Origin: Planctomycetota bacterium
GTDB taxonomy: Bacteria > Planctomycetota > Phycisphaerae > Phycisphaerales > SM1A02
Reading direction: 5' to 3'
DNA length: 6,687 nt
NCBI GenBank assembly: GCA_014381385.1
Contig: JACNLR010000151.1
Location: forward strand, 1 to 6,687
Part shown: piece after piece, positions 1 to 4,076 of the stretch
How the letters are laid out: the number at the start of each line of letters is the position of its first letter
Numbering within the stretch: the stretch's first letter is position 1
The notes under the pieces: model-generated
What the model was told of the DNA's origin: nothing
What the model saw: the letters and a program-made list of their open reading frames with translations, nothing else
Databases searched by the model: none
Made by a program: the position numbers and the translations under genes

Positions 1-1
1 A

Positions 2-349
2 CGAAGTGCAACAATTGCACAGAACACGTGGAGTCGTTTATTGCAAGCAGCAAGCCAAATTGGTCAGAGTGAACATGCCGGATGTTTAGTGCAAGTGCCC
101 TGGGAACACGCTAAAGATGAAAGTGAGCAAAGAGAATATCTCTGGTTTAGAGTTGTCGAAGTACGTGAGGCGGAAGTTATCGGCGAATTAGCGCATGTAC
201 CAGACTTAGTTACGACGTTGCGCGAAGGTCAAAAAGAGACAATCACAAAACAGGATATTACTGATTGGATTTTGTTGACACCAGTTGGTCCTATGGGACC
301 AAGCGACATAGATGCTATCAATTCATTTTTGACTCAATTTAAGAGTTGA
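2..349 (+). CDS. DUF2314-like protein, 5' end cut by the window
   Basis: This is the C-terminal 115 residues of a small protein of unknown function. The frame is open to the left edge, so the TTG at 41 is probably an internal Leu codon and not the start. The pattern fits the DUF2314 family: an aromatic strand around 'YLWFRVVEV', then 'GELAHVP', then a segment ending 'KQDITDWILL' (a conserved Ile-x-Asp-Trp), and a Gly/Pro turn 'PVGPMGPSDI'. It has no signal peptide or membrane segment in the visible part and should be cytosolic. No catalytic motif is visible and the family has no firm biochemical role. It ends with TGA and overlaps the last 16 nt of the opposing gene. The family call comes from remembered pattern and is moderately sure; the coding status is more secure, because of the well-formed protein-like composition. 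Confidence 0.7.
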   Translation, partial: RSATIAQNTWSRLLQAASQIGQSEHAGCLVQVPWEHAKDESEQREYLWFRVVEVREAEVIGELAHVPDLVTTLREGQKETITKQDITDWILLTPVGPMGPSDIDAINSFLTQFKS

Positions 350-714
350 AGAATCACGACAAGCAGCCCCGCAATTAATGCAAGGACAACGCAAAAGAAT
401 GCGAGTTGTGCGGTAATGGGCATCGGCCTGAACCTATGCTGCAGTTCATCACCACCGGAAAGTTCCAACTCATCCCAATCAATATCTATAGAGTTTCGCT
501 TATTGTCGAGCAAAATCTGTCTTGCCTCTTCGAGGTCCTCTTGCCTAACTTGAAGAGGTACGCCAACTGTCCCTTGAGATAAATTAACACCCATGCCGAT
601 TGCGGGTAAGGCGAATACAAAAGCGTCAATACCATTGTCACGCAGAACAATGGCAAGAATATTTGCTTCAAATTCCGTTTGAGGTGCAACGAGTGTTACT
701 AAGTCTTTACTCAT
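334..714 (-). CDS. DUF2007-type protein with C-terminal membrane anchor
   Basis: This 126-residue protein is of unknown function. Residues 1-70 resemble the DUF2007 'putative signal transducing protein' domain: 'LVTLVAPQTEFEANILAIVLRD' is the typical start, where the chain senses or binds something across two strands and a helix, followed by 'GIDAFVF' and the 'VPLQVRQEDLEEARQIL' strand-helix. Residues 71-95 are an acidic linker ('IDIDWDELEL'). Residues 101-123 form one hydrophobic membrane helix, leaving a three-residue tail, so it looks tail-anchored with the domain in the cytoplasm. Its ATG overlaps the kinase stop codon as ATGA, and I see no good Shine-Dalgarno sequence, so translation is probably coupled to the kinase. 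At its 3' end it overlaps the opposing DUF2314-like gene by 16 nt. The domain name is fairly sure; any signalling role is inference from the family name. Confidence 0.82.
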   Translation of the reverse strand: MSKDLVTLVAPQTEFEANILAIVLRDNGIDAFVFALPAIGMGVNLSQGTVGVPLQVRQEDLEEARQILLDNKRNSIDIDWDELELSGGDELQHRFRPMPITAQLAFFCVVLALIAGLLVVILQLLN

Positions 715-1823
715 TCGAAACTATCGCCGCTACTCTTGTGGGGTTGGATAACCTCAACAATTTGTTCCGTTTTTGCCTTGAGCCACTTTAACTTCCGTGC
801 AATCATGCGTAAGAAATCTGAGCCTGCAATAGTTCCAAAACTTCCCGTTTTATGCACATGAAACACGCTTTCAACTATAAGTGCTTCTTTCATAAGGGGT
901 GGAATAATCGAAAGTTCCGATGGAAGCAACGGTGAAGTTGTAAATGCGTTGTAACCTTGCACCATAGATCTAATTGTATGTCCCCTGAAACTGTCTGGCC
1001 AATTACTTACGTCATCTATTCCCATACGCATCGAGAATTGTAAGACACCGTTAGCGAGGTCGGTTATGCGCTGAGCAACTTGCAACGAATCGAAATCAAT
1101 AACAGCAACTATATCTCCATCTTGGTAAAGCATATTTCCCGGATGCCAATCTCCGTGAACTACGGAGGTTGGAAGAGTTGAAAAACCAACAGAGTCTGTC
1201 ACTTTTTTTGCGTCTTCGTATTGCTCCCCAATATAGGCAGTTGTTTCTTCCATTCCCTTTACTTGTTCCACGCTTTCAAAGCGTAAAAGAACGTCGACCA
1301 TTTCTGAAAGTGCTTTTTGGGTGCTTTCTATTTGGTGATACGATTTTTTATACACAGCTGGTTCATCGGAAAAATCCCGAAGCAAGTCGTGGCAATGCGC
1401 TAGAACTCTTCCGGAATCTGCTGCGGCTGGATTTGATTTATCAAATCGATGGCCGTGTATAAAGTGAAATAGTTCATAGATGCGTCCATCTTTCTCAACT
1501 AGGGTCTTCCCATCAATTGTTTCTATAAGTCCAGCGACGGGAAATCTATGATCCCCGAGTTCTTTTTGAACCGCGTGCGAAAAATGCACGCGGTCAAGAT
1601 TGTCGCGGCCAGCGGCGCGTCTCTTTAGAAGATAGCGACCTTTTGTTGAGCATATAACTAGTTTTGGAGCGTGACGTGACCCCTTTTTATAGTCTTTGAT
1701 TCGTTGTATTGCGCCGATGTCGTATCGACTTAAAATCATGACCAACTCTTGGCCATCAATTTCTTCCGCAACTTCTTGCTCTAATTCTGGCAACTCATCT
1801 TTGTTGTTTAGTTCGTTTGACAC
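711..1823 (-). CDS. APH-fold phosphotransferase (kinase-like) of unknown substrate
   Basis: This 370-residue cytosolic protein belongs to the aminoglycoside phosphotransferase / homoserine kinase type II / CotS superfamily, which transfers phosphate from ATP to small molecules. A likely ATP-site Lys lies in 'YLLKRR' (K67), with a helix-C Glu candidate near 88 and a hinge 'YELFHFIHG' (117-124). The catalytic loop is 'HGDWHPGNM' (223-231; base D225, metal-binding N230), and the metal-binding DFG equivalent is 'IDFDS' (242-246; D243). All key residues are present, so it should be active. The first 28 residues are acidic and look like a variable tail. The start is GTG; TAA lies four codons upstream in frame, so no earlier start exists. 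There is no Shine-Dalgarno sequence, but a -10-like box sits just upstream. It overlaps the DUF2007 gene by 4 nt and is 73 nt downstream of yicC. Nothing indicates antibiotic resistance; the substrate cannot be read from the sequence. Confidence 0.9.
   Translation of the reverse strand: MSNELNNKDELPELEQEVAEEIDGQELVMILSRYDIGAIQRIKDYKKGSRHAPKLVICSTKGRYLLKRRAAGRDNLDRVHFSHAVQKELGDHRFPVAGLIETIDGKTLVEKDGRIYELFHFIHGHRFDKSNPAAADSGRVLAHCHDLLRDFSDEPAVYKKSYHQIESTQKALSEMVDVLLRFESVEQVKGMEETTAYIGEQYEDAKKVTDSVGFSTLPTSVVHGDWHPGNMLYQDGDIVAVIDFDSLQVAQRITDLANGVLQFSMRMGIDDVSNWPDSFRGHTIRSMVQGYNAFTTSPLLPSELSIIPPLMKEALIVESVFHVHKTGSFGTIAGSDFLRMIARKLKWLKAKTEQIVEVIQPHKSSGDSFE
1570..1594. repeat. Perfect 9-bp GC-rich inverted repeat inside the kinase gene
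   Basis: ACCGCGTGC (1570-1578) and GCACGCGGT (1586-1594) are exact reverse complements around a 7-nt loop GAAAAAT. In the kinase mRNA the loop is AUUUUUC. It encodes the RVHFSHAV segment at residues 78-85, before the conserved helix, so the coding need may explain part of it. Confidence 0.85.
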
Positions 1824-1829
1824 GTTAAT

Positions 1830-1842
1830 ATATTATGCCAAA
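1830..1842 (-). promoter_or_regulatory. Possible extended -10 promoter of the kinase gene
   Basis: On the minus strand TGG precedes CATAAT (1837 down to 1832), matching an extended -10 (TGn plus 5 of 6 bases of TATAAT). No good -35 hexamer lies 16-18 nt upstream (CGTGAC or GCGTGA). A start 6-9 nt after the box falls at or next to the GTG codon at 1823, so the transcript would have almost no leader. AT-rich chance matches are common, so this is only a candidate. Confidence 0.35.
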
Positions 1843-1848
1843 TCGGTT

Positions 1849-1874
1849 TAGCAGTCACGCTTAGCGTTTTGCTA
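1849..1874. repeat. Interrupted dyad upstream of the kinase gene
   Basis: Outer arms TAGCA (1849-1853) and TGCTA (1870-1874) enclose inner arms ACGCT (1857-1861) and AGCGT (1863-1867), centred on T1862. As RNA it folds poorly at the centre, and no T run follows on either strand, so it is not a standard terminator. It covers the position of the -35 element for the candidate promoter, which would suit an operator. It is the only structured element in the yicC-kinase gap. Confidence 0.4.
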
Positions 1875-1896
1875 GAATGAGTGGCGGCCTAAGTTG

Positions 1897-2772
1897 TTAC
1901 TCCGCGTTTTGCGCTTGTTCCTTGATTCGGTCGACTGCACCTTTGATTTCAACGATTCGCCGACTGGTTTCACCATCCAAGCACTTGCTTGCAATCGTAT
2001 TGGATTCGCGAAGCATTTCTTGAGTAAGAAAGTCTAACGTCCTACCAATTGGTTCTTCCTCGGGACCACCGATGAGTTCGCGGAACTGCACAAGGTGGCC
2101 GTCTAAGCGAGAGATTTCTTCAGCAATATCTGTTTTTTCAGCAAAAATTGCAACTTCTCTTAGCGTATCTGGTTCTGAAACATTCGCGCCCACTTCGGCA
2201 AACAGCGTTTCCATTCTCTGGCGAAGTCGTTCTTGGTATTCACAAACAATTTCGGGAGCGCGTTCTTTAATATGCGAGAGGTGCTCCGTAATCTTTGCTA
2301 ATTGCACGTCAAGATCCTCCTCGAGTGTTTTGCCTTCGCGCCTGCGCATCTCGAGTACTTTTGCGCAACCGTCTTTCACCAGTGAAAGTAAGATTGGTTT
2401 CACTCGAAGTGCAACGTCTTCTTCTGCGTCGTTGCTTAAAACACCTGGCAATGAAAGAAGTCTGCTCACTTCAATGGCAACATCCGAATCAACTGCGCGA
2501 AGCGTATTGATGTAATCAGCAAGAACGTCTGCATTAATGGTAGCAACACCATGTTCAGGGGCATCGATGAATTTAACATTTATCGTGACACTACCGCGAG
2601 TAATTTGTTTGGAAACAATTGCTTCAACCTCTGCTTCGAGGTTTTGTAACAAATCGGGTAGACGAATATTTGATTTATAAAATTTGTTATTGACCGTTCG
2701 AATTTCTACTTGGAGCGAAACGCCTTCTTCTCGAGAAGATGCGCTTCCAAAACCAGTCATCGACCGAAGCAT
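1897..2772 (-). CDS. yicC: YicC/YloC family endoribonuclease
   Basis: This 291-residue protein has the usual length for the YicC family, reported as endoribonucleases that act on RNA in the cytoplasm. The N-terminal signature 'SMTGFG' is at residues 4-9, followed by the 'EIRTVNNKFY' strand (23-32) and 'RGSVTINVKF' (59-68). The middle has a charged helix 'EMRRREGKTLEEDL' (141-154) and a helical stretch to about 195. The C-terminal DUF1732-like part holds 'EKTDIAEEISRLDGHL' (212-227), 'GRTLDFLTQEMLRESNTI' (243-260) and a final 'VEIKGAVDRIKEQAQN' helix, all strong family hallmarks. The ATG lies 3 nt after the secG stop, with a weak GGTGG about 10 nt upstream inside secG, pointing to coupled translation as the last gene of a tpiA-secG-yicC operon. 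Nothing is truncated. I saw no guanylate kinase gene after it, although gmk often follows yicC in bacteria. Confidence 0.95.
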   Translation of the reverse strand: MLRSMTGFGSASSREEGVSLQVEIRTVNNKFYKSNIRLPDLLQNLEAEVEAIVSKQITRGSVTINVKFIDAPEHGVATINADVLADYINTLRAVDSDVAIEVSRLLSLPGVLSNDAEEDVALRVKPILLSLVKDGCAKVLEMRRREGKTLEEDLDVQLAKITEHLSHIKERAPEIVCEYQERLRQRMETLFAEVGANVSEPDTLREVAIFAEKTDIAEEISRLDGHLVQFRELIGGPEEEPIGRTLDFLTQEMLRESNTIASKCLDGETSRRIVEIKGAVDRIKEQAQNAE

Positions 2773-2775
2773 GTT

Positions 2776-3165
2776 TTAATTACCACCCGTTGGGTTATCT
2801 GAGTCGCCAGAACCTGTTGGGTAATCGGAAGTACTTGACGCTGGCGAAGTCGTTGGAGCGAATGTTCCATCCGTTGTAGTTGTAATTGCTGCCGCAGGCT
2901 CTGTACTTTCTTCAACTACTGACTTACTCTCAACAAGGTTTAAAGCAACAGCAGTCCCCAAAAACAAAATGAAGGCTACTACGGTCATAACCGTAAGAGC
3001 GTCACCGACTCTGCCGCCAAAGACTGTGTCTGTACCGCCACCACCAGCTCCGCCAAACGCTGAAGCAAGTCCACCACCTTGAGGTCGTTGAACGAGAATG
3101 ATGAGAATCATTGCTATCGAGATAGCAATGAGTACGATTGTGAGAATTAGGAACGTGTTGTTCAT
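2776..3165 (-). CDS. secG: Preprotein translocase subunit SecG
   Basis: This 129-residue inner-membrane protein is the small accessory subunit of the SecYEG export channel; in the family it assists SecA-driven translocation. Membrane helix 1 spans about residues 4-25 and helix 2 about 56-78. Between them is the SecG signature loop 'LVQRPQGGGLASAFGGAG' (24-41), then a Gly-rich run and 'VFGGRVGDALT' (48-58). Residues 80-129 form a Ser/Thr/Pro/Asp-rich low-complexity tail, longer than in short SecG proteins. I chose the ATG at 3163-3165 because AGGAAG lies 6 nt before it and the helix begins at once. An upstream in-frame start at 3246 would add 27 residues out of the end of tpiA and resembles no SecG. 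The start lies 1 nt past the tpiA stop (TGA-A-ATG), so coupling is likely. A strong palindrome lies within codons 12-19. Confidence 0.93.
   Translation of the reverse strand: MNNTFLILTIVLIAISIAMILIILVQRPQGGGLASAFGGAGGGGTDTVFGGRVGDALTVMTVVAFILFLGTAVALNLVESKSVVEESTEPAAAITTTTDGTFAPTTSPASSTSDYPTGSGDSDNPTGGN
3108..3131. repeat. Perfect 11-bp inverted repeat inside secG
   Basis: TCATTGCTATC (3108-3118) and GATAGCAATGA (3121-3131) are exact reverse complements separated by GA. In the secG mRNA this gives a 10-bp stem with a CUCG tetraloop about 34 nt after the start codon. It encodes the near-symmetric peptide IAISIAM of membrane helix 1. Confidence 0.85.
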
Positions 3166-3166
3166 T

Positions 3167-3952
3167 TCATACTTCCTGTGCTTTGTACGACTCGCAAGCC
3201 GCCGTAACAATTGCATTAAACGAATCTGCGGACAAGGCTGCGCCACCTACGAGTGCGCCATCAATGTCTTGGCAGGCAAATAACTTTGCGGCATTTTCGG
3301 GTTTCACCGAACCGCCATACTGAATGCGAAGGGTATTCGCAATTGATTCATCATACAACCCGCAAATACATTTGCGAATCTCTTTGTGGACACTTTGTGC
3401 ATCTTCTGGACTTGCAGTTTTTCCGGTGCCTATAGCCCAAACAGGTTCGTAGGCAATAACAACCATCTGCATTTGCGCAGGAGCCACGTCAGCGAGACCC
3501 GTTTGGAGTTGCCCAAGCACTACTTCAAGGGTTTTTCCTGCTTCCCGCTCTTCAAGTGTCTCGCCGATACAAAGTACTGTTTGAAAGCCATCTAGAATCG
3601 ATGTTTTCATTTTTTTAGCAATCAATGTGTCCGATTCGCCTACAACATGGCGCCGTTCGCTGTGCCCTATAAGCACGCTCGATACGCCAATATCGTTGAG
3701 CATTGCCCCGCTCACCTCTCCTGTAAACGCGCCGTTTGCCTCGTGCCAAATATTTTGGGCTCCAAGGCACAAGGAAGTCTGGTCAATAACGCTATCTACC
3801 GCTTGGAGATACAAAAAAGGAGGATAAATCACAACCTCGCAGCAATCACACGTACCCACGTGGTCAGCCACCGCGCCTGCAAGAAGCATGCCAGACTCTA
3901 CGTCGGTATTCATCTTCCAATTGCCACCAATAATAGGTCTACGTTTCATCAT
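3167..3952 (-). CDS. tpiA: Triosephosphate isomerase
   Basis: This is the cytosolic glycolytic enzyme that interconverts dihydroxyacetone phosphate and glyceraldehyde 3-phosphate. With the start used here it has 261 residues (the family is about 250). All catalytic residues are present: N11 and K13 in 'GGNWKMN', H97 in 'IGHSERR', and the base E169 in 'AYEPVWAIGTGK', which includes loop 6. The phosphate-binding turns are 'YGGSV' (212-216) and 'GALVGGAAL' (232-240). The barrel is complete. I chose the ATG pair at 3947-3952 because the family begins almost directly with 'RRPIIGGNWKMN'. The frame stays open to an ATG at 4039, adding 30 residues with no match to the family that I recognise. Neither site has a clear Shine-Dalgarno sequence. 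It is the first gene of the tpiA-secG-yicC run and diverges from alaS. Oddity: three Cys close together (C35, C37, C38). Confidence 0.96.
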   Translation of the reverse strand: MMKRRPIIGGNWKMNTDVESGMLLAGAVADHVGTCDCCEVVIYPPFLYLQAVDSVIDQTSLCLGAQNIWHEANGAFTGEVSGAMLNDIGVSSVLIGHSERRHVVGESDTLIAKKMKTSILDGFQTVLCIGETLEEREAGKTLEVVLGQLQTGLADVAPAQMQMVVIAYEPVWAIGTGKTASPEDAQSVHKEIRKCICGLYDESIANTLRIQYGGSVKPENAAKLFACQDIDGALVGGAALSADSFNAIVTAACESYKAQEV

Positions 3953-3978
3953 CTGAACCGCACAGGATACCAGAAACC

Positions 3979-3993
3979 CGCGAATCTCTCGCG
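3979..3993. repeat. Small hairpin in the tpiA leader
   Basis: CGCGA (3979-3983) and TCGCG (3989-3993) form a 5-bp GC-rich stem with a 5-nt loop. It lies between the favoured tpiA start and the alaS start, so it would be in the tpiA 5' leader if tpiA begins at 3952. A second pairing, CTCTC (3986-3990) with GAGAG (4008-4012), would compete with it. The size is within what chance could produce. Confidence 0.35.
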
Positions 3994-4012
3994 ATGGCTC
4001 TACATCAGAGAG

Positions 4013-4018
4013 TACAAT
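4013..4018 (+). promoter_or_regulatory. Weak candidate -10 box for alaS
   Basis: TACAAT matches TATAAT at five of six bases and lies 36 nt before the alaS ATG, which would give a leader of about 29 nt including the ribosome-binding site. No recognisable -35 hexamer is found 16-18 nt upstream, so support is slight. Confidence 0.22.
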
Positions 4019-4041
4019 CCGCTTTTTCAACCCATACATGC

Positions 4042-4045
4042 AGGA
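4042..4045 (+). promoter_or_regulatory. Ribosome-binding site of alaS
   Basis: AGGA lies 8 nt before the ATG at 4054. It supports that start, which also gives the normal AlaRS N-terminus with class II motif 1 beginning near residue 32. Confidence 0.6.
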
Positions 4046-4048
4046 ATC

Positions 4049-4076
4049 ATTTTATGACGCAGAGCGCTGCTGACAT
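4049..4076 (-). promoter_or_regulatory. Candidate promoter of the tpiA operon
   Basis: On the minus strand ATGTCA (4076 to 4071, four of six bases of TTGACA) is followed after 16 nt by TAAAAT (4054 to 4049, five of six bases of TATAAT). Transcription would start near 4040-4043. That gives a leader of about 90 nt if tpiA begins at 3952, or almost none if it begins at 4039. The box overlaps the alaS start codon, so divergent transcription could interfere. Confidence 0.35.

Noticed and set aside
41..43. TTG as start of the DUF2314-like gene
   Set aside because: The frame is open to the window edge with plausible helix-forming residues upstream, so the gene most likely begins outside.
2072..2515. 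147-codon plus-strand frame inside yicC
   Set aside because: Ser/Arg-rich shadow antisense to conserved YicC sequence.
2537..2552. ATGGT/ACCAT short inverted repeat in yicC
   Set aside because: A 5-bp stem with a 6-nt loop inside coding sequence is expected by chance.
3166..3246. Longer SecG starting at 3246
   Set aside because: The extra 27 residues would come from the end of tpiA in another frame, and the AGGAAG site before 3165 with the immediate membrane helix marks the true start.
3818..3823. AGGAGG on the plus strand after an A run, a perfect Shine-Dalgarno sequence
   Set aside because: No start codon follows at a usable distance, and it is just the complement of the conserved YPPF codons of tpiA.
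3647..4057. 136-codon plus-strand frame across tpiA into the alaS leader
   Set aside because: It is antisense to conserved TIM motifs, and its product has no recognisable features.
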